From: Streptomyces sp. YPW6
GTDB taxonomy: Bacteria > Actinomycetota > Actinomycetes > Streptomycetales > Streptomycetaceae
Assembly (NCBI RefSeq): GCF_018866325.1
Contig: NZ_CP076457.1
Location: forward strand, 3,817,001-3,881,000
DNA: 64,000 nt
Reading direction: 5' to 3'
Numbering within the stretch: the stretch's first letter is position 1; the number at the start of each line of letters is the position of its first letter. The notes below the pieces were generated by a model, which saw only the letters and a list, made by a program, of their open reading frames with translations, was not told the origin of the DNA and made no database searches. Below, one piece after another: positions 57,004 through 64,000 of the stretch. The position numbers and the translations under genes were made by a program.

Positions 57004-57903
57004 CTACTTCTTGAACCCGTAGTCCATCAGCTTCTTCGCGTCGGCGGTGCGGTTGGCCTCCGAGGACGACGTGAGGACCGTGCCGATGACCGTCCTGCCC
57101 TTGCGGGTCGCCGAGAAGACCAGGCAGTACTTGGCGGTCGGGCCGGAGCCGGTCTTGACGCCGGTCGCGCCGCTGTAGCTGCCCAGCAGCTTGTTGGTGT
57201 TCGTCCACGACATGTAGCGGTAGCCGCCGTTCTTCGTGGTCACCTTCTGCTTCGTCGACTTGGTCTTGACGATCGAGCGGAACGTGGAGTTCTTCATCGC
57301 CTTGGCGGCGATCTTCGTCAGGTCGCGGGGGGTGGAGTAGTTGCTGCCGTTCCCGATGCCGTCGAAGGAGTCGAAGCGGGTGTTCTTCAGCCCGAGGCCC
57401 TTCGCCGTGGAGTTCATCTTGCCCACGAACGACTTCACCCGGTCCCCGCGGGTCTTGCCGGAGCCGAACTTGTCGGCCAGGGCGTACGCGGCGTCGCAGC
57501 CGGAGGGGAGCATCAGGCCGTAGAGGAGCTGGCCCACGGTCACCTTGTCGCCGACGATGAGCCGGGCGGACGAGGCGTTCTTCGAGACGATGTAGTCGCT
57601 GTACGACTTCTGGATCGTGACCTTGGAATTCAGGTTCACGTTCTTCTGGGACAGGACGACCAGCGCCGTCATGACCTTCGTGGTCGACCCGGTGGCCCGG
57701 CGGGTGTCCGCGGACTTGGTGAAGAGGGTCTTCCCCGTGCCGGCGTCCATCAGGAAGCCGCCCTTGGCGACGATCTTCGGAGCCGGCGGTGCGGCGGCGT
57801 GTGCCGTGGAGGCGAAGGCGCCGCCTGCGAGCACCGCACCGGCGGTGAGCGTCACGGTGGCCGTGACGGAGACGCGATGGACGCGCTGGATGCCGATTTT
57901 CAA
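57004..57903 (-). CDS. D-alanyl-D-alanine carboxypeptidase (penicillin-binding, S11)
   Basis: A 299-residue secreted carboxypeptidase. It has a signal peptide (about residues 1-31, ending AHA), then the S11 domain with STTK (Ser-x-x-Lys), SGC in place of SxN, and KTGSGPT. It would trim the terminal D-alanine from peptidoglycan stem peptides. The best start is TTG 57903, preceded by GGGGAG 7 nt away and beginning LKIGIQRVHRVSV. The open frame extends further upstream without a start that suits the signal peptide. It lacks the C-terminal anchor of some relatives. Confidence 0.88.
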   Translation of the reverse strand: MKIGIQRVHRVSVTATVTLTAGAVLAGGAFASTAHAAAPPAPKIVAKGGFLMDAGTGKTLFTKSADTRRATGSTTKVMTALVVLSQKNVNLNSKVTIQKSYSDYIVSKNASSARLIVGDKVTVGQLLYGLMLPSGCDAAYALADKFGSGKTRGDRVKSFVGKMNSTAKGLGLKNTRFDSFDGIGNGSNYSTPRDLTKIAAKAMKNSTFRSIVKTKSTKQKVTTKNGGYRYMSWTNTNKLLGSYSGATGVKTGSGPTAKYCLVFSATRKGRTVIGTVLTSSSEANRTADAKKLMDYGFKK

Positions 57904-58087
57904 CTGAACGCTCCCCAATGCCCCTGATACGCGGCCGCATAAGGGGGCCGCTCGCCAAGTGAGACGGTCGAGCGGGGGAAAGGGATGCGCTCCCCGACGG
58001 GTGAATTCACAAGCGTTCGAGTTGACGTCGATGCGCTCCCGGAGGTCCAGAATCCGGACGCCCGCACCCATGCGTGCATGTTGTATC

Positions 58088-58102
58088 TATGCTGTGCGCA
58101 TG
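58088..58102 (+). promoter_or_regulatory. Leaderless promoter -10 element for the GntR gene
   Basis: TATGCT (58088-58093) ends 7 nt before ATG 58100, with no ribosome binding site in between. The surrounding TTGTATCTATG is A/T-rich for this genome and may hold the regulator's own operator. Confidence 0.5.
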
Positions 58103-58786
58103 CCTGCCGCGTCCTCCTCCGCCCCCGTTCGGTCCACGTCCGCCTCCCTCAAGCGCCCGCCCGCCGCCGAGCGGGTCTACACGCACATCAAGGAAGCCGT
58201 CCTGGACCGGCGTTACGAGGGCGGGACGCTGCTCACCGAAGGCGATCTGGCGGACGCGGTCGGGGTCTCGCGGACGCCCGTGCGCGAGGCGCTGCTGCGG
58301 CTGGAGGTCGAGGGGCTGATCAAGCTCTACCCGAAGAAGGGCGCGCTCGTCCTCGCCGTCTCCGCGCAGGAGATCAAGGACGTGGTGGAGACCCGGCTGC
58401 TGGTCGAGGAGTTCGCGGCGCGCAAAGCCGTCCCCGCCTCCCCGCGGCTGATCGAGCGGCTGGAGCAGCTCCTGGAGGAACAGCGGCAGCTGGCGGAGGC
58501 CGGCGATCTGGCGGCGGTGGCCGTCACGGACCGCTGCTTCCACGCCGAGATCGTCAGACACGCCGGCAACGAGATCCTCTCGCGCCTCTACGACCAGCTG
58601 CGCGACCGTCAGCTGCGCATGGGCGTCGCGGTGATGGAGGCCCACCCGGGCAGGATCGAGGCCAACATCACCGAGCACGCTGAGCTGCTGGGGGCGATCT
58701 CGGCCGGGGACGCCGACGGGGCGGCCCGGGTCGTGCGCCGCCACGTCGGCCGGGTGCGGGAGCTGGTGCGGGGTGAGGACCGGTGA
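58100..58786 (+). CDS. GntR-family transcriptional regulator (FadR subfamily)
   Basis: A 228-residue regulator. The winged helix is at about residues 25-85 (TEGDLADAVGVSRTPVREALLRLEVEGLI) and a C-terminal all-helical FCD ligand domain follows with metal-binding His/Asp (DRCFHAEIVRHAGNEIL). Its stop overlaps the GTG of the MFS transporter gene, so it probably controls this transporter in response to its substrate or an organic acid. A promoter -10 element lies 7 nt before the ATG, giving a leaderless transcript. Confidence 0.88.
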   Translation: MPAASSSAPVRSTSASLKRPPAAERVYTHIKEAVLDRRYEGGTLLTEGDLADAVGVSRTPVREALLRLEVEGLIKLYPKKGALVLAVSAQEIKDVVETRLLVEEFAARKAVPASPRLIERLEQLLEEQRQLAEAGDLAAVAVTDRCFHAEIVRHAGNEILSRLYDQLRDRQLRMGVAVMEAHPGRIEANITEHAELLGAISAGDADGAARVVRRHVGRVRELVRGEDR

Positions 58787-60090
58787 GTTCGGCCGCCCCC
58801 ACGCTCTCCTTGCCCGGTGACCCGCCCGGCGGCCGGCGCGCCGCCTGGGTCTGGGGCATCGGCGTCGCCGTCTACTTCGTCGCGATCATCTTCCGGACGA
58901 GCCTGGGCGTCGCCGGACTCGACGCCGCGGACCGCTTCGACGTCAACGCCTCGGCGCTCTCCACGTTCTCCATCCTCCAGCTCCTGGTCTACGCGGGCAT
59001 GCAGATACCCGTGGGCCTGATGGTCGACCGGCTCGGCACCAAGAGGGTCCTCACCATCGGGGTCGTGCTGTTCACCGTCGGGCAGCTCGGCTTCGCGCTC
59101 TCCCCCTCGTACGGGATGGCACTGGCCGCACGCGCCCTGCTCGGCTGCGGCGACGCGATGACGTTCATCAGCGTGCTGCGGCTCGGCAGCCGCTGGTTCC
59201 CGGCCCGGCGCGGGCCGCTGATCGGGCAGGTCGCCGCGCTGTTCGGCATGGCGGGCAACCTCGTCTCGACCCTGTTCATCGCACGGGCGCTGCACAGCTA
59301 CGGCTGGACCACGACGTTCGTGGGCAGTTCGCTGGCGGGCGTGGTGGTGCTGGTGCTGCTCCTGCTGTTCCTGAAGGACCACCCGGAGGGCCACGAGCCG
59401 CCGCCCGCCGAGCACGCCGGGGCCGCGTACGTCCGCCGGCAGATCGCTGCCGCCTGGCGGGAGCCGGGGACCCGGCTCGGGATGTGGGTGCACTTCACCA
59501 CCCAGTTCCCGGCGATGGTGTTCCTGCTGCTGTGGGGGATGCCGTTCCTGGTCGAGGCGCAGGAGCTGAGCCGGGGCACGGCGGGCACGCTGCTCACCCT
59601 GGTGGTGCTGTCCAACATGGTGGTGGGGCTCGTCTACGGGCAGATCATCGCCCGCCATCACGGGGCCCGTATCCCGATCGCGCTCGGCACGGTGGCGACG
59701 ACGGCGCTGCTCTGGGCGTCCGCGGTCTTCTACCCGGCTGATCACACGCCGATGTGGCTGCTGGTCGTCCTGTGCCTGGTGCTGGGCGCCTGCGGACCGG
59801 CCTCGATGGTCGGCTTCGACTTCGCCCGCCCGGCCAACCCGCCCGAGCGCCAGGGCACCGCCTCCGGCATCGTCAACATGGGCGGATTCGTCGCCTCGAT
59901 GACCACCCTGCTGGCCGTCGGGGTCCTGCTGGACGCCACCGGCGACAACTACCGGGTCGCGTTCGCCTCGGTCTTCGTCCTGGAGGCGCTCGGCGTCGCC
60001 CAGATCCTGCGGCTGCGCCGCCGAGCCGCCCTCCGGGAGCGCGACCACCACGTGCTCAGCCGTGTCGAGGCCGTCCACGTGCCCGCGTGA
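58783..60090 (+). CDS. Major facilitator superfamily transporter
   Basis: A 435-residue, 12-span transporter. Characteristic parts are GLMVDRLGTKRVLTIG (the loop 2-3 motif) and GCGDAMTFISVLRLGSRWF. It resembles proton-coupled sugar-acid or nitrate-type MFS members, but I cannot fix the substrate. GTG 58783 overlaps the GntR stop (GTGA), so regulator and transporter form an operon. It ends close to a convergent mycothiol-dependent enzyme gene. Confidence 0.87.
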   Translation: MSSAAPTLSLPGDPPGGRRAAWVWGIGVAVYFVAIIFRTSLGVAGLDAADRFDVNASALSTFSILQLLVYAGMQIPVGLMVDRLGTKRVLTIGVVLFTVGQLGFALSPSYGMALAARALLGCGDAMTFISVLRLGSRWFPARRGPLIGQVAALFGMAGNLVSTLFIARALHSYGWTTTFVGSSLAGVVVLVLLLLFLKDHPEGHEPPPAEHAGAAYVRRQIAAAWREPGTRLGMWVHFTTQFPAMVFLLLWGMPFLVEAQELSRGTAGTLLTLVVLSNMVVGLVYGQIIARHHGARIPIALGTVATTALLWASAVFYPADHTPMWLLVVLCLVLGACGPASMVGFDFARPANPPERQGTASGIVNMGGFVASMTTLLAVGVLLDATGDNYRVAFASVFVLEALGVAQILRLRRRAALRERDHHVLSRVEAVHVPA

Positions 60091-60150
60091 CCCCCACCCC
60101 GGGGCGCGGGCACGTGCCCGTGGAGCGGTAACGGAGCCGCGGGGGTCACG
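60086..60150. terminator. Candidate terminator between MFS and mycothiol-dependent enzyme
   Basis: CGTGACCCCC (60086-60095) pairs with 60141-60150, with a long loop that holds a 14-bp palindrome CGGGCACGTGCCCG (60107-60120). It lies at the end of both converging genes. The palindrome differs from parS. Confidence 0.45.
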
Positions 60151-60970
60151 GGGTCACGGCGAAGTTGTCCAGGATGGCCGTGGCCAGCTCCTGGTCGCCC
60201 TCCACCTTGATCCGGTCGGCGACAGCCGCGTGACGGACCCGGCCGCAGGCCAGGCGGACGTACGTCTCCCAGTCCAGCGACAGCGTCGCGGCGGGGCCCA
60301 GCGACGGAGCACCGTCTATCGAACCGCGGCCCTCCGCGTCGACCCGGACCGTCCGCAGGAACTCGACCGGGCCGTGCACGTCGAGGACGACCGCCGAGCC
60401 GGCCGGGGCGCCCGCGCTCCTGGCGACCACCTTCGGGAGCCCCGCGAGCAGCATGTCCCGGGCGATGAGGGCGCCGGGGGAGTCCAGGTTGCCGGGCTGC
60501 CCCAGCGTGGCGCGCAGATCCTGTTCGTGCACCCACACGTCGAAGGCCCGCAGGTTCAGCGCCGTTTCGAGGGTCTGCTCGGCGCCCAGGGGGGCGCGGA
60601 CCGTGGTCTCGGGGCTGCGCGACTCGTTGCGGATCTGGCGGGCCCGGCGGATGAGGACGTACTCCAGCTCCGCCAGGATCTCCGGGGAGGTGTGGTGCCG
60701 CCGGACGTCGACCTGCATCTCCATGTAGCGGGCGAAGTCGCTCTGCACGTGGTAGAGATCGCGCGGCAGGGTGTGGATCGGCCGGGGATCGCCGAGCATC
60801 TCGCACTCCATGCCGATGACGTGCGACACGATGTCGCGCACCGACCACCCCGGGCAGGGCGTACGGCGGTTCCACTCGCTCTCGGCGAGAGGCTTCACCA
60901 GCTCGGCTATCGCCTCGATGCACTGGGTCGCGGCATCGGTGTAGGGCTGGAGACTGGGATGGACGGTCAC
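60146..60970 (-). CDS. Maleylpyruvate isomerase family mycothiol-dependent enzyme
   Basis: A 274-residue member of the DinB-like/mycothiol-dependent family. The N-terminal helical bundle contains NRRTPCPGWSVRDIVSHVIGMECEML with the metal-binding His, and HEQDLRATLG carries another His. The C-terminal part resembles the MDMPI C domain. Proteins of this type perform thiol-dependent isomerisation or detoxification with mycothiol, the actinobacterial thiol. The true substrate cannot be read from sequence. GTG 60970 has GAGGGG upstream. An upstream in-frame ATG near 61155 would add a low-complexity extension and seems unlikely. Confidence 0.85.
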   Translation of the reverse strand: MTVHPSLQPYTDAATQCIEAIAELVKPLAESEWNRRTPCPGWSVRDIVSHVIGMECEMLGDPRPIHTLPRDLYHVQSDFARYMEMQVDVRRHHTSPEILAELEYVLIRRARQIRNESRSPETTVRAPLGAEQTLETALNLRAFDVWVHEQDLRATLGQPGNLDSPGALIARDMLLAGLPKVVARSAGAPAGSAVVLDVHGPVEFLRTVRVDAEGRGSIDGAPSLGPAATLSLDWETYVRLACGRVRHAAVADRIKVEGDQELATAILDNFAVTP

Positions 60971-61332
60971 GGGACCCCTCGTGCGGTTCTGCGGTGCATG
61001 GGCTGGGGAGAGCAGGGAGGACCGGCGGGTGGACCGGCTCTGACGGCGCTGTCGGCGAGCTGCGTGGGAGGTTCGTCCGCTGGGACCCACCGGCGACCGG
61101 GGGGCGGCGTCGCGGGGCCGGGCACGTGCGTCTGCGGCGTTGTCGTCAGTCACCATGGCTCCGCCATGCCTCGATCCTCCGCCTTGCAGCTGCACGCACC
61201 CAGCCCCGCTCCTTCCTCCACCCCCCGATCTACGGTGGGTCCAAGTTACGCTGCGAGCAGGCACCCCGGCAGTGCTTTCGTGTGACGATCGTAGGCCCGT
61301 GTTGACGGCTTGAATGCCAGGACGGTGGTAGT
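60971..61332. other. Divergent intergenic region without recognisable features
   Basis: 362 bp. TTGACG (61302-61307) with TGGTAG (61326-61331) could be a promoter, but the second is too close to GTG 61333 for normal initiation. I see no repeats or hairpins of note. An open frame on the minus strand here is Arg/Ser/Pro-rich and probably non-coding. Confidence 0.4.
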
Positions 61333-62124
61333 GTGCGCGCCTCCCTCATCCAGATCGCAGTAGACCCGGACGAATCCGTCGAGGCCCGCAGGGCGCGAGC
61401 CGCCTCCCTGGTGGTCGCCCAGCGCGGTGCTGACCTGGTGGTCCTCCCCGAACTCTGGCCGGTCGGGGCGTTCGCCTACACCGTCTTCGAGGCGGAGGCC
61501 GAGCCGCTGGAGGGGCCCACGCACGAGGCGATGGCGAAGGCGGCGGCCGAGGCAGGTGTCTGGCTGCACGCGGGCTCCTTCGTCGAACGCGCGGACGACG
61601 GCACCCTCTACAACACCAGCCTGGTCTTCTCGCCCGCGGGCGAGCGTACGGCCGCCTACCGCAAGATCCACCGCTTCGGCTTCGACCAGGGCGAGGCGGT
61701 GATGATGGGCGCGGGCGAGGAACTGGTGACCGTTGCCCTGCCGGACACCACCCTGGGCCTCGCCACCTGTTACGACCTCCGCTTCCCCGAGCAGTTCCGG
61801 GGGCTCGTCGACGCGGGTGCCGAGACGCTCGTCGTCGCGGCGGGCTGGCCCGAGCGCCGCCGGTCCCACTGGACGCTCCTGGCGCAGGCCCGCGCCGTCG
61901 AGAACCAGGCGTATGTGCTCGCCGTCGGAACGGCGGGCACGCACGCAGGCGTGCAGCAGGCCGGGCACAGCAGCGTCGTCGACCCCTGGGGCGAGATGCT
62001 GGCCCAGGCGGGCGCGGACGAGGAGGTCCTGACCGTCGAGCTGGACCCGGAGAAGGTGCGCGCGACCCGGGAGCAGTTCCCGGCCCTGAAGGACCGCCGA
62101 CTGGGGCTCACGTCCCCGCTCTGA
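61333..62124 (+). CDS. Carbon-nitrogen hydrolase (nitrilase superfamily)
   Basis: A 263-residue amidase of the nitrilase superfamily. The catalytic triad is readable: Glu40 in VVLPELWP, Lys111 in YRKIHRFG and Cys146 in ATCYDLRFPE. A second glutamate in QAVENQAYVLAVG-like context follows. It should hydrolyse an amide such as omega-amidase or NIT2-type substrates. GTG 61333 begins RASLIQIAVDPDES. It stands alone between a divergent gene and a small membrane protein. Confidence 0.88.
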   Translation: MRASLIQIAVDPDESVEARRARAASLVVAQRGADLVVLPELWPVGAFAYTVFEAEAEPLEGPTHEAMAKAAAEAGVWLHAGSFVERADDGTLYNTSLVFSPAGERTAAYRKIHRFGFDQGEAVMMGAGEELVTVALPDTTLGLATCYDLRFPEQFRGLVDAGAETLVVAAGWPERRRSHWTLLAQARAVENQAYVLAVGTAGTHAGVQQAGHSSVVDPWGEMLAQAGADEEVLTVELDPEKVRATREQFPALKDRRLGLTSPL

Positions 62125-62184
62125 GGGCCGTGCGACGGCGTTCCGGGGGCACCCGTGCGGATCGGGGCCGCAAGGCGCCCTGTG

Positions 62185-62200
62185 TACCGTGACCGCCATG
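62185..62200 (+). promoter_or_regulatory. Leaderless promoter -10 element for a small membrane protein
   Basis: TACCGT (62185-62190) ends 8 nt before ATG 62198, and no ribosome binding site is present. The in-frame GTG at 62189 overlaps this element and is therefore less likely as a start. Confidence 0.4.
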
Positions 62201-62596
62201 GCTGAACAGGGCAGTGCCGAATCGACGTTGCTCCGTGGCACGGCGGTCTTCGCCGCCTCGACCACGGTGCTCCTCTACCTTCTCGGCCTGCTCCTGGCCG
62301 GTTTCGCGGTCAGCGAGGTCGGGTCGGGGGCGGACTCGACGCCCATGCACCAGTGCCGGTACGCGTCCGGCCTGCCGGAGGGGGCCCGGGTGGAGACGCA
62401 CGAGGTGCGGTTCATCCCGGTGAACGTTCTGTGCCGCACCGCCGACGGCCGGCTGTTCACCAGCGGGGTCGTCCCGTCCTGGCTCAACCCGGCCCTCGCT
62501 GTCTCCTTCGCGGCCACCGTCGCCCTCACGGCGGCGGCCTTCGTCCAGGCGGACCGGCGGGCGGCCGCGCGACAGGCGGGCCGCGTCGCGCCCTGA
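62198..62596 (+). CDS. Small two-span membrane protein
   Basis: A 132-residue hypothetical membrane protein with hydrophobic segments at about residues 16-40 and 95-115 and a short extracytoplasmic loop containing two cysteines (HQCRYASGL and VLCRTADG). A disulfide between them is plausible. The C-terminus is Arg/Ala-rich. I do not recognise a family. It is preceded by a likely leaderless -10 element and followed 24 bp later by parS site 3. Confidence 0.65.
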   Translation: MAEQGSAESTLLRGTAVFAASTTVLLYLLGLLLAGFAVSEVGSGADSTPMHQCRYASGLPEGARVETHEVRFIPVNVLCRTADGRLFTSGVVPSWLNPALAVSFAATVALTAAAFVQADRRAAARQAGRVAP

Positions 62597-62620
62597 CCGT
62601 CCCCGCCCGGCGGGCCCCAC

Positions 62621-62634
62621 GTTTCACGTGAAAC
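62621..62634. other. parS: parS site 3 (ParB binding site)
   Basis: GTTTCACGTGAAAC, a perfect parS, stands between converging genes and so is free of coding constraint, unlike site 2. It is 24.4 kb from site 2 and 46.2 kb from site 1. Confidence 0.93.
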
Positions 62635-62661
62635 AGCGGACCGTCGTGTCCGGGAGCGCGG

Positions 62662-63153
62662 TCAGTCCCCGTTCTCCTTGTCCGCCAGGACGATCACGCA
62701 CATCGCCACGGCGATGAGCAGCGCGGTGTCGGCGTCGTCCCGGACGATGTCGATGCCGTACGTGTCCCGCAGGGTGAGCCAGCGGCGTGAGATCTGGGCC
62801 AGCAGTTCGCCGTCGTACTCGATGGCGAACTCGCGGTCCAGGATCTTGCCGCTGACGTCCAGCTCCGTACCGTCGACCAGCGTCACCCGGTAGTGGTTGC
62901 GGAGCAGCGACAGCCGCTTGCGCTTGACCTTGGCCAGCTCCTCGCCGCCGCGCTCGATGAGCATCGTGTCCCGCAGGCTGACCAGCTTCTGCCGCAGCTC
63001 GACCAGGACCCGGCCGTCGGCGTCCTTCAGCTCGAAGGTGTCGCGCAGCCGCATCGCTTTGCCGTCGACCAGGAAGACCTTCCGGCCCCCGTCGTCCTCG
63101 ATCCAGTAGTCGTCGCCGATGGCGAACATCCGCTCACGCACGAGAAGTCTCAT
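62662..63153 (-). CDS. LURP-one-related family protein
   Basis: A 163-residue protein of the LURP-one/Tubby-like fold family (DUF567). The repeating strand pattern with short motifs is visible: MFAIGDDYWIEDDGG, KVFLVDGKAMRLRDTFELKD and EFAIEYDGELLAQISRRWLTLRDTYGI. The C-terminal hydrophobic helix (DADTALLIAVAMCVIVLADK) may touch the membrane, as in phospholipid scramblase-like members. No enzymatic motif is present and the role is unknown. ATG 63153 has GGGGGAA about 10 nt upstream. It diverges from the thioredoxin-NHL gene. Confidence 0.82.
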   Translation of the reverse strand: MRLLVRERMFAIGDDYWIEDDGGRKVFLVDGKAMRLRDTFELKDADGRVLVELRQKLVSLRDTMLIERGGEELAKVKRKRLSLLRNHYRVTLVDGTELDVSGKILDREFAIEYDGELLAQISRRWLTLRDTYGIDIVRDDADTALLIAVAMCVIVLADKENGD

Positions 63154-63217
63154 GGAGCACAGGTTCCCCCGGGGCCCGGCGGAATGCGCGCAGGCCGGGA
63201 CGGTGTTGACTGGTGAC

Positions 63218-64000
63218 ATGGCAACACGTGCACGCGTCCGCGCCCCCGAACTCATCGGCAAGGGCGGCTGGCTCAATACAGGCGACCAGCAGTACACCCT
63301 CGCTGACCTGCGAGGACGTATCGTCATTCTCGACTTCTGGACGTTCTGCTGTGTGAACTGTCTGCATGTCCTGGACGAGCTGCGCGAGCTGGAGGAGAAG
63401 CACCGCGACACCGTGGTGATCATCGGCGTCCACTCGCCCAAGTTCGTCCACGAGGCCGAGCACCAGGCCGTCGTCGACGCCGTCGAGCGCTACGAGGTCC
63501 ACCACCCCGTCCTCGACGACCCCGAGCTGGCCACCTGGAAGCAGTACGCGGTCCGCGCCTGGCCGACACTCGTCGTGATCGACCCCGAGGGCTATGTCGT
63601 CGCCCAGCACGCCGGCGAGGGCCACGCGCACGCCATCGAGAAGCTCGTCGAGGAGCTGGAGGCCGAGCACGGGGCCAAGGGCACGCTGCGCCGCGGCGAC
63701 GGCCCCTACGTCGCGCCCGAGCCCGTCGCCACGCATCTGCGCTTCCCCGGCAAGGCGCTGCTCCTGCCGGACGGCGGCTTCCTGGTCTCCGACACCACCC
63801 GGCACCGCCTGGTCGAGCTGGACGCCGACGGTGAGACCGTGCGACGCCACTTCGGCACGGGCGAACGCGGGTTGAGCGACGGCGGCCCGGACGAGGCCCG
63901 GTTCAGCGAACCGCAGGGGCTCGCCGTGCTCCCGGACGGCCGCATCGCCGTCGCGGACACCGTCAACCACGCGATCCGCGCCCTGGACCTCACGACCGGG
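63218..64000 (+). CDS. Thioredoxin-NHL repeat protein (partial, runs off the end)
   Basis: The first 261 codons of a larger protein. Residues 1-160 are a thioredoxin/TlpA-like domain with the FWTFCCVNC active site (Cys45-x-x-Cys48), ending AWPTLVVIDPEGYVV. NHL beta-propeller repeats begin at about residue 175 (LRFPGKALLLPDGGFLVSDTTRHRLVELD and FSEPQGLAVLPDGRIAVADTVNHAIRALD). It resembles NHLRC2-type proteins. The extra Cys44 beside the active pair is unusual but common in this family. The 3' end is outside the window. Confidence 0.9.
   Translation, partial: MATRARVRAPELIGKGGWLNTGDQQYTLADLRGRIVILDFWTFCCVNCLHVLDELRELEEKHRDTVVIIGVHSPKFVHEAEHQAVVDAVERYEVHHPVLDDPELATWKQYAVRAWPTLVVIDPEGYVVAQHAGEGHAHAIEKLVEELEAEHGAKGTLRRGDGPYVAPEPVATHLRFPGKALLLPDGGFLVSDTTRHRLVELDADGETVRRHFGTGERGLSDGGPDEARFSEPQGLAVLPDGRIAVADTVNHAIRALDLTTG

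Noticed and set aside
60107..60120. CGGGCACGTGCCCG as a fourth parS
   Set aside because: The CACGTG core is shared, but the flanks differ from GTTTCACGTGAAAC at every AT position. It is more likely part of a terminator.
60971..61155. N-terminal extension of the mycothiol-dependent enzyme from ATG near 61155
   Set aside because: The extra 60 residues are Arg/Ser/Pro-rich with no conserved pattern. GTG 60970 has a ribosome binding site and begins at the family's usual start.

Overview
The window is a 64 kb, very GC-rich (about 72% by eye) stretch of the conserved core of a Streptomyces chromosome, close to the replication origin. Three things support this. The gene order at the left end (ppiA end, rhomboid, crgA, DUF881, class E sortases, pabA, pknB, pbpA, rodA, PP2C, two FHA genes) is the actinobacterial origin-proximal cell-wall/division cluster. 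There are three perfect 14-bp parS sites (GTTTCACGTGAAAC). There is also a cluster of DnaA boxes. The tRNA-Leu(CAG) is followed by a TetR regulator that I recognise as ArpA, the A-factor receptor, which points to the S. griseus clade.

Layout. 0-6.6 kb: cyclophilin end, zinc-finger rhomboid, a DnaA-box-rich gap, divergent crgA and DUF881, then a tightly coupled block of three class E sortases interrupted by pabA. 6.6-14.7 kb: the leftward morphogenesis operon pknB-pbpA-rodA-pstP-fhaB-fhaA, ended by a strong bidirectional hairpin. 15.0-17.1 kb: tRNA-Leu, arpA and a decayed, repeat-rich gap with a parS site, an 8x heptamer and an HxlR-like remnant. 17.2-20.0 kb: DUF2252, J-domain-like and rhodanese genes.

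20.2-30.7 kb: a phenylacetate module. It has paaABCDE plus an acyl-CoA dehydrogenase on the minus strand, paaN, and a divergent TetR regulator with matching palindromic operators. Inside it sit a DUF5819/HTTM membrane pair, reminiscent of SdpA/SdpB, and a TrmH-type methyltransferase. 30.8-35.3 kb: an Lrp regulator divergent from a first branched-chain 2-oxoacid dehydrogenase operon (E1a-E1b-E2), which carries a variant of the paa operator. 35.5-41.2 kb: molybdenum-cofactor genes (MobA-DUF6457 fusion, MoeA), a TrkA-N potassium channel whose start codon lies inside a parS site, a 48-bp repeat array, a quinone oxidoreductase and the proteasome activator Bpa.

41.3-46.6 kb: an ABC export system with a PadR regulator, and a secreted Pro/Ser-rich protein. 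46.8-50.4 kb: two divergent membrane Ser/Thr kinases. 50.5-56.8 kb: an APH-like kinase, a split-barrel flavin protein, a LuxR-type response regulator and, across a palindromic divergent region, a second E1a-E1b-E2 operon. 57.0-64.0 kb: a D,D-carboxypeptidase, a GntR-MFS pair, a mycothiol-dependent enzyme, a nitrilase-superfamily hydrolase, a small membrane protein, the third parS, a LURP-one protein and the start of a thioredoxin-NHL protein that runs off the end.

I see no insertion sequence, prophage or CRISPR array. The most interesting non-coding signals are the parS and DnaA-box distribution, the shared paa/bkd operators (each with a DnaA box nearby), the seven-copy TCGACACC leader, the 48-bp array, and a set of genes whose -10 hexamer lies 7-8 nt before the start codon (leaderless transcription).
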